From an uncultured Shewanella sp. (GTDB lineage Bacteria; Pseudomonadota; Gammaproteobacteria; Enterobacterales; Shewanellaceae): DNA of 64,000 nucleotides. The stretch's first letter is position 1. Each line of letters starts with the position of its first letter. Under the pieces are notes generated by a model. It saw only the letters and a list, made by a program, of their open reading frames with translations. It had not been told where the DNA came from and did not search any database. The stretch is from positions 1-64,000 of the forward strand of contig NZ_CANMUW010000022.1 in NCBI RefSeq assembly GCF_947501225.1, written 5' to 3'. The position numbers and the translations under genes were made by a program. Below are positions 17,567 to 26,390 of the stretch, one piece after another.

Positions 17567-18434
17567 AACGGCGACAGTCAACCAGATCATCAACTTCTCG
17601 TGTGTCGACGGGCCCGGCAGCAGGCTCGTTATTTTCTTGCAGGGGTGCAACTACAACTGCAAGAACTGTCACAACCCTCATACCATAGATATGTGTGACA
17701 GTTGCGGTGATTGCATTGCACATTGCCCCACGCAGGCGCTGACTATGAGATCAATCGGTGGCAAACCGCTCATCAGTTGGAATAGCGACCTGTGTTCCCA
17801 ATGTGATACCTGCCTAACCGTATGTCCCAGGCAATCCAGCCCTAAGACCCGGGAATATAGCGTCACTGAGCTATTGGAGGTGATCCGCAAACAGACACTA
17901 TTCATCTCCGGGGTAACCCTCTCCGGCGGTGAAGCGACGCTACAACTGCATTTTATTGCTGCCCTGTTTAAGGCCATCAAATCGGATGATGATCTGCAAC
18001 ACCTGTCTTGCATGCTAGATAGTAATGGCAGCTTGAATGAAACCGGCTGGTTAAGGCTCCTGCCCTATATGGATGGCGCCATGATAGATCTGAAGGCCTG
18101 GCAACAGGAGACCCACAGATACATCACTGGCCGGGATAACCACAGGGTATTTCGATCCCTGGAGCTATTGAGTCAACACGACAAACTCTATGAGGTGCGA
18201 TTGTTACAGATCCCCGGTGTCACCGATTTCGAATCTGAGATCGACTCGCTGGCGGGCTTGCTGACCCGGCTTTCCCCCTCGACACGAATCAGGCTCAATG
18301 CATTTCAACACCATGGAGTGACGGGAGAGGCATTAGCCTGGCAAACCTGTTCGAAGGAGAGTATCGAAAGAGTAGCAAGCCAACTTACAGAACGGGGAGT
18401 AGAGCCGCTGATTTTACCCAGCGTTTATATTTAA
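17538..18434 (+). CDS. yjjW: YjjW-family glycyl radical enzyme activase
   Basis: 298-residue radical SAM enzyme. The cluster motif is C37-x3-C41-x2-C44 (GCNYNCKNCH). Two inserted ferredoxin-type 4Fe-4S motifs follow: C53/56/59/63 and C86/89/92/96. It uses S-adenosylmethionine to install the glycyl radical on YjjI, with which it overlaps by 29 bp, so the two are co-translated. Its 3' end also overlaps the convergent LysR gene by 21 bp. Confidence 0.9.
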   Translation: MSNPLSTQNRTATVNQIINFSCVDGPGSRLVIFLQGCNYNCKNCHNPHTIDMCDSCGDCIAHCPTQALTMRSIGGKPLISWNSDLCSQCDTCLTVCPRQSSPKTREYSVTELLEVIRKQTLFISGVTLSGGEATLQLHFIAALFKAIKSDDDLQHLSCMLDSNGSLNETGWLRLLPYMDGAMIDLKAWQQETHRYITGRDNHRVFRSLELLSQHDKLYEVRLLQIPGVTDFESEIDSLAGLLTRLSPSTRIRLNAFQHHGVTGEALAWQTCSKESIERVASQLTERGVEPLILPSVYI

Positions 18435-19370
18435 ATCCCGGATACTGCACTCCAAAATCTGTTGATATAACCAACGGTGCGCCGGATCATTCATACTCGG
18501 TTTGTGCCAAACCAAACTATACACCACCTCACCATAATTAAAGGGCAGGGGCTTTATCTGTAAACCTTTTGCCTGAAATGCCGTTTCGGCCCATCGACGG
18601 GAACAGGTAAACAACAACTCACTGTGATGACACATCAAGGCCGCGCCGCCAAAATCCGGCACAGAGATAGCCACTTTGCGCTGCAACTCTTGCTGCGCCA
18701 ACTGCATCTCAAAAAATGGCGTATTAAGCTCCGTATCTGTGATGCCGATATGGCCATAGCTCAGATAGTCATCGAGGGTAAACGTTTTCTCAGCATCGTC
18801 TTTTCTCAACAGGGGATGCTCCGGACTCATCAGGCAAACCATCTCATCATCGGTCAACGTCTCCCACACTAGATCGCTGTGAGTGCTCGGAGGCTGGCTA
18901 CGATCATGAGGTAAGATGATAAAATCCAAAGTCCCCTTCACCAGCCCATCGAAACCGACGCTGTCTTTCGACCAGATCTCTAGACGAATATTTGGGGCAT
19001 GGGCCAGCACATGAGCACTTAACTTCGCCGCCAGAAGCTCAAACGTGCTCTCACGCATGGCCAATGAGAAGCGCCCCCGATAACGGGCGGGATCGAAGGC
19101 CTCTTGCGTCATGATCTGGTTCATATCATTGATCATCTGATGTACACCGGGACCAAGGCGGCGCGCTAATGGCGTCGCAACCAGCTTATTCCCATGGCGA
19201 TAGAACAACTCATCATTTAAGCTTTCTCGCAGCTGTCCCAGAGTCTTACTGATTGAAGATGGACTCAAACATAACCTCTCGGCACTGGCAGTCACACTTA
19301 AGGTATCTAACATCACATGCAAGGTGATCAAATGCTTCATGCTGATCCGCGAGAGTTTAATGAGGTCCAT
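18414..19370 (-). CDS. LysR-family regulator
   Basis: 318 residues. The HTH region LSVTASAERLCLSPSSISKTLGQLRE is typical of the NodD/LeuO-like branch, followed by a LysR effector domain. It converges on and overlaps yjjW, which is an unusual place for a regulator of yjjIW; its target is unknown. Confidence 0.82.
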   Translation of the reverse strand: MDLIKLSRISMKHLITLHVMLDTLSVTASAERLCLSPSSISKTLGQLRESLNDELFYRHGNKLVATPLARRLGPGVHQMINDMNQIMTQEAFDPARYRGRFSLAMRESTFELLAAKLSAHVLAHAPNIRLEIWSKDSVGFDGLVKGTLDFIILPHDRSQPPSTHSDLVWETLTDDEMVCLMSPEHPLLRKDDAEKTFTLDDYLSYGHIGITDTELNTPFFEMQLAQQELQRKVAISVPDFGGAALMCHHSELLFTCSRRWAETAFQAKGLQIKPLPFNYGEVVYSLVWHKPSMNDPAHRWLYQQILECSIRDLNINAG

Positions 19371-19506
19371 AAAGCGATCATTCTCCTGACAGGTAAAAAC
19401 TCTTGTAGTTAGGCTGTCATAATATACCTTAAATTTGATGCTCAGGTTTTCCGCTCCCTGTTTTTTCCCTTATAATCACCATCCAATATTTTTTAGGCAG
19501 GTCAGC

Positions 19507-19971
19507 ATGTTTCATATCGCACTCTTTGAACCGGAAATCGCTCCCAACACAGGCAATATTATTCGTCTTTGCGCGAACAACGGCTGTCAGTTACACCTGA
19601 TAGAGCCAATGGGCTTCGATCTGGAGGAGAAGAAGCTTCGCCGTGCCGGGCTTGACTACAGCGACCTCACCCGAGTCACCCGTCATAAAGACTTTGAGTG
19701 CTTTCTAAAGGCGATGGAAGGTAAGCGCATCATGGCCTGCACCACTAAGGGCAGCAGACCCCATACCGAACTCACCTATGAGAAAGACGATGTACTGCTG
19801 TTCGGGCCGGAAACCCGGGGACTGCCGATAGAGGTCATAGAGTCGCTTCCCACGACGCAGCGCCTGAGAATTCCGATGACAGCTAATAGCCGTAGCCTTA
19901 ACCTGTCAAATGCCGTGGCTATCATCAGCTATGAGGCATGGAGGCAACTGGGATTCGAAGGGGCAGTATAG
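19507..19971 (+). CDS. trmL: tRNA (cytidine/uridine-34 2'-O)-methyltransferase TrmL
   Basis: 154 residues from the ATG at 19507 (MFHIALFEPEIAPNTGNI), the family start; the open frame extends 24 codons upstream without similarity. SPOUT-fold knot motifs are visible: NTGNIIRLCAN, LLFGPETRGLP and IPMTANSRSLNLSNAVAI. It methylates the wobble ribose of leucine tRNAs. Length is close to E. coli YibK (157). Its stop codon adjoins a heptamer repeat array. Confidence 0.92.
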   Translation: MFHIALFEPEIAPNTGNIIRLCANNGCQLHLIEPMGFDLEEKKLRRAGLDYSDLTRVTRHKDFECFLKAMEGKRIMACTTKGSRPHTELTYEKDDVLLFGPETRGLPIEVIESLPTTQRLRIPMTANSRSLNLSNAVAIISYEAWRQLGFEGAV

Positions 19972-20087
19972 CTCGTAACTCGTAGCTCGTAACTCGTAGC
20001 TCGTAACTCGTAGCTCGTAGCTCGTAGCTCGTAGCTCGTAGCTCGTAGCTCGTAGCTCGTAGCTCGTAGCTCGTAGCTCGTAGCTCA
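19971..20087. repeat. Tandem heptamer array, 16 units
   Basis: Sixteen complete copies of a 7-bp unit plus four bases. Units 1, 3, 5 and 7-16 are GCTCGTA; units 2, 4 and 6 are ACTCGTA. The array starts at the last base of the trmL stop codon. The same unit in reverse complement forms another array at 60134-60189. Confidence 0.95.
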
Positions 20088-20100
20088 GCAATACTAATGA

Positions 20101-20631
20101 TTAATGCGCTGGCGGCATCATCTCGATGCCGCGATAGAAGAGGTAACGATCGGTATCATCGTCGAGATATTGAACATTTTGCAGCCAGATCCACCCCTTA
20201 TCTTTTGCTTCAAACCTCAATTGAATTAATGCGGGACGCTTATCCAGCTTCCCCTCCCCCAGCAGTGAATAACTCCCGTTTTGTTGATACAGGCTAAAAC
20301 TCTGGCTCTTATCCTCTTCCACCCCATCGAAGTAGATAAGATAGGTAGACTCTCCGCGCTCTCTGAACCACCAGGTTTCACTGAAGGGGTGCCTTGCACT
20401 ACGGCTGACAGAGAGCAGTAGCTGTCGCCCGTCTGCCGAGCAAATTGCACTGACTGAGGTCTGAATTGGCGGCTGTTTTAATTTTGCCGAGGTTCCCTGC
20501 CATTGTCCCGCCATCGACCGGCAGAAATCACCGAAGCGGGCCTTATCGGCATAAGATAAAGAGGGGATTAATAAGAATAAGCTGTACTTAAAACAGCTCG
20601 ATATCATCTTCTTTAGCTGACTGATTTTCAT
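20101..20631 (-). CDS. Hypothetical exported protein
   Basis: 176 residues; I do not recognise a family. An N-terminal hydrophobic stretch (SLFLLIPSLSYA) looks like a Sec signal peptide with cleavage before DKARF. The mature part is about 150 residues, aromatic-rich, with two Cys (CRSM and AICS) that could form a disulfide; it resembles small lipocalin-like or DUF proteins only vaguely. It overlaps the upstream CheZ-like gene by 44 bp, suggesting coupling. A start at 20607 is also possible. Confidence 0.6.
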   Translation of the reverse strand: MKISQLKKMISSCFKYSLFLLIPSLSYADKARFGDFCRSMAGQWQGTSAKLKQPPIQTSVSAICSADGRQLLLSVSRSARHPFSETWWFRERGESTYLIYFDGVEEDKSQSFSLYQQNGSYSLLGEGKLDKRPALIQLRFEAKDKGWIWLQNVQYLDDDTDRYLFYRGIEMMPPAH

Positions 20632-21154
20632 CTCGATAGAGTTTCAATGCCTCGTGAATTGGCGTGCCTTGAAGTACAAGATCGAACATTTTTCTCTCAC
20701 AATCAAGTGAATAGCTTTGCTGTATCTCTTGCTGTAGCTTTTTCCATGCATCCGGCGATATTCGCAACTGCTTGCTGTTTAACACCTCCTCCATCAATGC
20801 CAGCCCCATGATGACATGTTGAAGACGCTGGGAGACCCGGTCATAAAATTGAAAGGCGACCACTCCTTCATTGATCGAAGCGGCAAGATCCTCCCCGTGA
20901 GAGGTGATCTCGGCGGGGGTATCGGCCTGTTGTGACAGATAAGAGTTCACCCCATCCAGGTGTTTGGCCATCTTGGTGAATAGCGAGCCTAACTCAGTGA
21001 CATTATGCTCGCCGTCGGTCAACGACAACTCAATTTGTGCCATGGCTAACAGTAAGATCTTGAGACTCTCCTGGATATGGCACCAATCCACGGCATCATC
21101 GCTGCGATGAATATCTCTGCTTTCATTACCAGCCATTACCTGACTCAAAACCAT
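20588..21154 (-). CDS. CheZ-like phosphatase protein
   Basis: 188 residues from the ATG at 21154, preceded by an AAGGAAGG ribosome site; a longer frame to 21244 is unlikely. Mostly helical. FQFYDRVSQRL carries D105-x3-Q109, the spacing of the catalytic D143/Q147 pair of E. coli CheZ (DLTGQ). The C-terminus EDDIELF resembles the CheY-binding tail of CheZ. This suggests a protein that dephosphorylates a response regulator, but no chemotaxis genes are nearby. I infer function from these two motifs only. Confidence 0.6.
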   Translation of the reverse strand: MVLSQVMAGNESRDIHRSDDAVDWCHIQESLKILLLAMAQIELSLTDGEHNVTELGSLFTKMAKHLDGVNSYLSQQADTPAEITSHGEDLAASINEGVVAFQFYDRVSQRLQHVIMGLALMEEVLNSKQLRISPDAWKKLQQEIQQSYSLDCERKMFDLVLQGTPIHEALKLYRDENQSAKEDDIELF

Positions 21155-21299
21155 GTTGACCTTCCTTGTCCTTAATTCTCTGCATAATACCGATCGGTAT
21201 AAAGTGTAGAACAGGAGAAAGAAAGTTGCCGAATGATACGGCACTGGTAAACAGCAGGATTCAAGTCTCCGGGGCTATACAGCCCCGGAGCCTGCTTAC

Positions 21300-22742
21300 C
21301 TATCCTCCAAAACCTACGGCCTTGATACCGATGCGGGTTACATCACCATATTCGGCAGCAATCGGCGCTATCTTGTCAGCATTACCGATAAGCACATATT
21401 GCAGGTTTTCCTGAGGGAAGTAGGTGCTAACCAACCGCTGCGCTTCGGCCAGAGTCAGGCCATCGACTTTCGACTGAAAGTCATTGATAAACGCATCATC
21501 GAAACCATACAGGTACATGTCAGATAGCAAGCCTGCAAGTTGGCCACTGGTTTCGAACTTTGGCGGGAACTGCCCCTTCACATAGGCCTTCGCAGAGTCC
21601 AATGTCTGTTGATCCACCCCCTGCTCCCAGAGACGCGCATAGGTCTTCAGCGCCAGGTCTATTGCCTCTTTGGTCGTCTCTGTTTTCGTAAAGGTGCTTA
21701 TTCTGAATATGCCGCCTTCAGAGTAAGGAACAAACCCGGAACGAGCCCCGTAGGTCAAGCCGGCATTAACCCGCAACTCATCATTCAGCCAAGAGGTGAA
21801 ACGTCCACCGAGGATGGTATTTATCACCTTCAGACCGACATAGTCGCTATTGTCACGTGAGATCCCCTTACCACCAATAAGGAAAGTGGTTTCTATGGCA
21901 TCACTCTTATCCACCAACAATACCTGACTGTGCTTAAGCTCCGGCTGACCGGATTTAAGCATCGGCGAGACGATCTCTTCACTATTTTCCCAGTGACCAA
22001 ATAACTGATTCAAGCTGGACTTCATCTGCTGAGCGTCAAAATCACCTACGATACTAATCGCGGTGTTAGTCGGCTGGTAAAAGCTCTTATGAAACGCCCT
22101 CAATTGTGAGATATTGAGCTCGGCTAACGAATCGCTATTGCCCGATGTCGCATTGCCGTATGGGTGTGCACCATAGATAAGCTTATCAAAATAACGACTT
22201 ATCACCGCACGGGGGCTCTCCTTGGCCTGTGATAACCCGGCGATCTCCCTTTGGCGTAACTTATCGAACTCGGCGGCATCGAAGTCAGGTGATAACAATA
22301 AACTCTGGATCAGGGGCAGCATCTTATCACTGTCTTTAGCCATGAAATCGGCACCTATGTAGCTCCCCTCCTTCCCCGCGTCGGCATAGATAGAGGCACC
22401 GAGAAAATCGACCATCTGTTCGATATCACTTTTGGACTTACCACCGGCACCCAGAAGCAAGCTTTGCGCGGTCATTGCAGCGACACCTGAGGTCGTATCA
22501 TTCACGGCACCGGCACGCACCACCGCATTCACCGTGATTAAAGGCACCTCTTTTTGCGGCATTAAATAGACAGTTAAGCCATTTTCAAGCTTAAACTGCT
22601 CGTAGGCTGGCATGCTGAAACTACCGGTATCTACCGGTGTAGATACCGATTGAGTGGCACAACCGGTCAGAGTCATGCCCGCGACAAAAATGGCAGCAAT
22701 AAGCTTATTTGAGCTTTTTGATAGATGAGTTAAGGTTTTCAT
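21300..22742 (-). CDS. M16 peptidase family lipoprotein, inactive-type subunit
   Basis: 480 residues with a lipoprotein signal (MTLTGCATQ). It has the two-domain M16B fold, but the region where HxxEH should be reads VAAMTAQSLLLGAGG, so no zinc site. Such subunits pair with a catalytic partner, here encoded immediately upstream with a 4-bp ATGA overlap. Conserved Arg/Tyr of the partner subunit type are plausible in the C-terminal half (GRFTSWLNDELRVNAGLTYG). Likely periplasmic, membrane-anchored. Confidence 0.85.
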   Translation of the reverse strand: MKTLTHLSKSSNKLIAAIFVAGMTLTGCATQSVSTPVDTGSFSMPAYEQFKLENGLTVYLMPQKEVPLITVNAVVRAGAVNDTTSGVAAMTAQSLLLGAGGKSKSDIEQMVDFLGASIYADAGKEGSYIGADFMAKDSDKMLPLIQSLLLSPDFDAAEFDKLRQREIAGLSQAKESPRAVISRYFDKLIYGAHPYGNATSGNSDSLAELNISQLRAFHKSFYQPTNTAISIVGDFDAQQMKSSLNQLFGHWENSEEIVSPMLKSGQPELKHSQVLLVDKSDAIETTFLIGGKGISRDNSDYVGLKVINTILGGRFTSWLNDELRVNAGLTYGARSGFVPYSEGGIFRISTFTKTETTKEAIDLALKTYARLWEQGVDQQTLDSAKAYVKGQFPPKFETSGQLAGLLSDMYLYGFDDAFINDFQSKVDGLTLAEAQRLVSTYFPQENLQYVLIGNADKIAPIAAEYGDVTRIGIKAVGFGG

Positions 22743-24070
22743 TCATCTGTCTCCTCTATGGCGGCTAATACGGCAACGGTTCGATTTGAGCGACGCAGAT
22801 AGGTTTGTGCAACACGTTGCAGATCGGCCGGCGTCACCTTTTCATAAGCTTGTGGCGCATTAAACAGCTTCTCAAAACTCCCGAAGTAAAGCTCGTAGGT
22901 TCCTAAGGTATTCGCTTTTCCGTTTATCGTTTCCATCGAACGGTAGAAGTTCATCAGCTTAATATTCTTTACTTTCTGCAGCTCCTGCTCAGTGACACCT
23001 TCACGGGCAATCCTGTTAACTTCAGTTATCAGCCCCTTCTCCAGCTCGGTTGCCGTGATCCCGGGATTTGCCACCCCCATGACATAGAAGAGGTTAGGGT
23101 CGAAAGTCATCGGAAGATAAGTTTCCACCTCTATCGCAACCTGCTTTTCAACCAGTGACTGATAAAGGCGGGAACTATTACCTGTGCTTAACACCGAAGA
23201 GAGCAGGTCTAACGCATAGTAGTCCTCATGAGATGTGGATGGCACATGGTATGCCAACATAACATTGGGTGTGCTCACCGATGCTTTATGCACATATACC
23301 CGACGCTCGCCTTTTTGTAGCGGCTCCACCGTCTTCACCTCTTTTGGCGGAGCTTGAGCCGGAATTGGTGCAAAATACTTGTCTGCGAGGGCCTTGACCT
23401 CATTAAGTTTTACATCACCGGCTATCACAACCACGGCATTGTTAGGCGCATAGTAGGTTTTGTGGTATTGAACTAAGTCATCTAACGTCCAAGCCGCGAT
23501 ATCTGATTCATGGCCGATCACCGACCAGCTATAGGGATGTGCCCGGAACGCTGCCCCTTTTATCTCCTCCTGAATTGTTCGCCAATTAGAGTTTTCAAGA
23601 CCGGTAGTACGCTCAGACGCAACCACGCCGCGCTCACTCTCCACCATCTTCTCATTGATATCCAGATCGGCAATTCTGTCAGCCTCCAGATCGAATATGG
23701 TCTCTAATGCATTGGCCGGAAACCAATCGGTGTAAACCGTGATATTCTCCGTGGTATAGGCATTGTTAGCTCCACCGGCAGCCTCCATGGTACGGTCAAA
23801 CATCTTAGGACCATACTTTTTTGCCCCATTGAACATCATGTGCTCGAAAAAGTGGGAGATGCCTGTGATGCCTGGCACCTCGTTTCTGGATCCCACCTTC
23901 CAGAAAAGATACATGTTGGCATTTGGAATCGATGCATCTTCCAAGACCATTATTTTCATGCCATTATCAAGCGTAAAGCTCTTGATATCTTCTACTTGCG
24001 TCGCCTGAGTCGCCAGCGAGGTCATCATGAACCCCACGGCCATGACCAGCGCCAATAATCTTCGGATCAT
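22739..24070 (-). CDS. M16 zinc peptidase, catalytic subunit
   Basis: 443 residues with a signal peptide (cut near TQATQ). The inverted zinc motif H73-F-F-E76-H77 lies in ISHFFEHMMFNG, and the third zinc ligand is expected in the downstream LEADRIADL segment. It is a bacterial two-subunit peptidase of the processing-peptidase type that degrades peptides in the periplasm. It overlaps the non-catalytic subunit gene by 4 bp. Confidence 0.88.
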   Translation of the reverse strand: MIRRLLALVMAVGFMMTSLATQATQVEDIKSFTLDNGMKIMVLEDASIPNANMYLFWKVGSRNEVPGITGISHFFEHMMFNGAKKYGPKMFDRTMEAAGGANNAYTTENITVYTDWFPANALETIFDLEADRIADLDINEKMVESERGVVASERTTGLENSNWRTIQEEIKGAAFRAHPYSWSVIGHESDIAAWTLDDLVQYHKTYYAPNNAVVVIAGDVKLNEVKALADKYFAPIPAQAPPKEVKTVEPLQKGERRVYVHKASVSTPNVMLAYHVPSTSHEDYYALDLLSSVLSTGNSSRLYQSLVEKQVAIEVETYLPMTFDPNLFYVMGVANPGITATELEKGLITEVNRIAREGVTEQELQKVKNIKLMNFYRSMETINGKANTLGTYELYFGSFEKLFNAPQAYEKVTPADLQRVAQTYLRRSNRTVAVLAAIEETDE

Positions 24071-24295
24071 TTTTAGCTCCTTCTAAATGAGCAGACAATT
24101 AAATTACTTTAACCGATAGAGAGCATAGCCCAACATATAAGGTTAAAATCAAAGCAATTATAAGAGGTTAAATAGACAATAATTTCAACCCCCGGAGCAT
24201 AAAATCTTTGTAAGCTAATGCAACCGGCATTAGTTATAATGAAGAACCACAATCGCAATATCATACTGACAATGAATAAAAATAGGAGATAATTG

Positions 24296-25009
24296 GTGGG
24301 AAGTTCAACTAGTTACGAATTTTCTTATTTGAATAGTATGCCTTGCAATACTGAGGTCACGATTCAGGTGGTAACGCCGGGTCAGCCCATCAGGCTCAGA
24401 ACACGCCTCATCGGCGTCGATCCACATCGTTCAATTATTTTCGCTTTAGGCTCCGATAACTGTTGGCAGGAAGCCAAAAAATTTCTCAAGCCTGGTCAGC
24501 CAATTATTGTTCGTCTCGTAAACAGTGATGAGCCCGATGCTAATATTCTTGCTTTTCGCAGCTCTATCAGGAAGTTACTCACCAGTACCGAGCCTTGGCT
24601 AATTATCGACTACCCTAAGGCACTGCAAAAAGTTGCCCTGAGGCAGCATTCAAGAATCGCTATCAATCTGGAAGCCAGCATTCAAATCCCCCCAGTGGAG
24701 GATTCCGGTGACCTTGAGCAGAGCCAACCTCTTTCATCGGGACAGTTAAGCAATATCTCTATTAACGGCGGAGCCTTCGTAGGTAAGATACTTCAGGAGA
24801 TAAACGTAGATACAAAGTGCCTGTTGCGAGTTCAGGTTCTGCAAGAGGCAGAACCTATGTCTATCCCTATCACCATCAAGAATATTCAGGACATTGACTA
24901 TGGCAAAATGCGGGGACAGTACGGATTTGAGCTGAGTGATGAAAAGAGTGAGACTGAAACCTTTGTTCAAAAGGTGATACTGAATCACCTGTTGCAACAG
25001 CCAAAATAG
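24296..25009 (+). CDS. PilZ-domain c-di-GMP binding protein (YcgR-like)
   Basis: 237 residues. A GTG at 24296 lies 7 bp after AGGAG and is preferred over the TTG at 24293. The N-terminal YcgR-type domain is followed by PilZ: the arginine motif appears as LRQHSRIAINLEA and the second motif as NISINGGAF (N-x-S-x-x-G). Such proteins couple c-di-GMP to motility or surface functions. No flagellar genes are adjacent. Confidence 0.82.
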   Translation: MGSSTSYEFSYLNSMPCNTEVTIQVVTPGQPIRLRTRLIGVDPHRSIIFALGSDNCWQEAKKFLKPGQPIIVRLVNSDEPDANILAFRSSIRKLLTSTEPWLIIDYPKALQKVALRQHSRIAINLEASIQIPPVEDSGDLEQSQPLSSGQLSNISINGGAFVGKILQEINVDTKCLLRVQVLQEAEPMSIPITIKNIQDIDYGKMRGQYGFELSDEKSETETFVQKVILNHLLQQPK

Positions 25010-25076
25010 TATTCATCGGCGTTGAGCTCTCCGGGAATTAAAGCTAAATTTTGAGAGAGTGAAGCAGGCGAAGGTG

Positions 25077-25712
25077 TCACTTCTTATAAAAAAACACCAC
25101 ATCCTTATCGACAACCTCTAATTGCCAGTCGAAATAACGGGCGATCCACTCAAATGTTTCTATAGAGTAGAAACGAATATGAGTCGGATCGTTCTTATAG
25201 TGCCATTGGCCAAAGGTGTCTTCATCTCCCACCCTGGATGTCATCACAGCCAGAATGCCACCGGGACGAAGTAGATCATTCAGAAGTACCAGCAAGCCTT
25301 TAGCATCGGCGACATGTTCAATCACTTCAGTTATGGTGATAAAGTCATAACTATGCTCCAACACCTCAGGTGTATTCTGGTAGTAAAGATCATAATTACT
25401 CACCGACAATCCACTCTCCCTTGCCATCACACTTATGGTCGGTCCCGGACCACATCCATAGTCCAGGCCTCTGGCTCCTTTGGGGAGTTGCGAAATAAGC
25501 GGGTCAAAGACCCGGGATAAGAAGCGGCGATAGTTCTCGTCAGCAGGGTCGTTCTGATGTTGATCGTAGACAGCTTTTTCCGCTTCGACGCTGAGAAGAA
25601 ACTCAGGAGGGACAAGGACTAAATGGCAATTGTCACACCTGAGATACGATCTGCATCTATCTTGATAAAAAGAGAGAAGAGAAGCTCTCCCGCAAAGGGG
25701 GCAAGCGTTCAA
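25077..25712 (-). CDS. SAM-dependent methyltransferase with zinc-ribbon N-terminus
   Basis: 211 residues. CPLCG (residues 4-8) and CDNC (near 26-29) make a zinc-ribbon-like N-terminus. The class I methyltransferase core has GLDYGCGPGP (motif I) and FITITEVIEHV. Substrate unknown. Similar proteins are often annotated as methyltransferase-type 12. Confidence 0.8.
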   Translation of the reverse strand: MNACPLCGRASLLSFYQDRCRSYLRCDNCHLVLVPPEFLLSVEAEKAVYDQHQNDPADENYRRFLSRVFDPLISQLPKGARGLDYGCGPGPTISVMARESGLSVSNYDLYYQNTPEVLEHSYDFITITEVIEHVADAKGLLVLLNDLLRPGGILAVMTSRVGDEDTFGQWHYKNDPTHIRFYSIETFEWIARYFDWQLEVVDKDVVFFYKK

Positions 25713-25749
25713 GTAACCTCCCGGCTCTTACCGTGTGTACATGGCATCA

Positions 25750-26109
25750 TCATGGCTTAGGAAGCTTTCGCTCTTTAGATGCAGCCTCTTTCGCCTCTCT
25801 GAGATACCTCTGCTCCCGGGACTCGCGCTCATTAAAATCCTGCCGGGCCTTTTCAACCTGTTCGGACTCCCAATCTGCCGACTCTTGCCTTTTTAAAACC
25901 TCTCTCTCCCGGCTCTGAGTCTCATTGGCGGCATCTCTGGCTTTTTGTAACTGTTCCTGCTCGATCGTTTTCGATTGCTTTCTCGCGTCATCGGCCCTAT
26001 CTGTCAGACTCCTCTTATCTGAGGCCTGAACTGAAACAGAGACGAGCGTAAAGAGCATCCCGCTTATCAGGATCCCCCCCCAACGTTTCGAACTCAGTGA
26101 AAACACCAT
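25750..26109 (-). CDS. Hypothetical secreted coiled-coil protein
   Basis: 119 residues, unrecognised. A signal peptide (cut near VQA-SD) precedes about 85 residues that are almost entirely charged (Arg, Glu, Lys, Gln, Ala) and predicted as one long helix or coiled coil. It follows the methyltransferase reading direction with a separate start. No cysteine in the mature form. Confidence 0.55.
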   Translation of the reverse strand: MVFSLSSKRWGGILISGMLFTLVSVSVQASDKRSLTDRADDARKQSKTIEQEQLQKARDAANETQSREREVLKRQESADWESEQVEKARQDFNERESREQRYLREAKEAASKERKLPKP

Positions 26110-26390
26110 CTAACTCTCCTCAATTGGCTCAGATCATGAGTCTCATGGTTAACTTTGCTAACCTGATGATTAAACAGCCCCTAACCACTATGCCAGAAAA
26201 AAACGGTAAAAAGCCTGGATTCGGCCTAAATATCGGTTATTTATTACAAAATACCCTTTCAGATTTGAGTCAAAACTTAAATCAGGTTATTTTTAACACG
26301 ACAAATGCCTTTTAACTATATGTAAAATGCATTTTTAGCCGAGTTTAAGGCCAGGCTGGAAACAGGGATTTACGACAGGGGAGTATCAGG

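Noticed and set aside
19971..20087. CRISPR-like array
   Set aside because: Units are contiguous heptamers without spacers and no cas genes are present.
19906..20091. ORF of repeated SYELRAT units
   Set aside because: It is the heptamer array read in one frame; since 7 is not a multiple of 3 it repeats every seven residues, but nothing suggests translation.
26097..26315. 72-codon ORF overlapping the start of the coiled-coil gene
   Set aside because: No ribosome site, no similarity, and it lies in the shared promoter region before the GGDEF-EAL gene.
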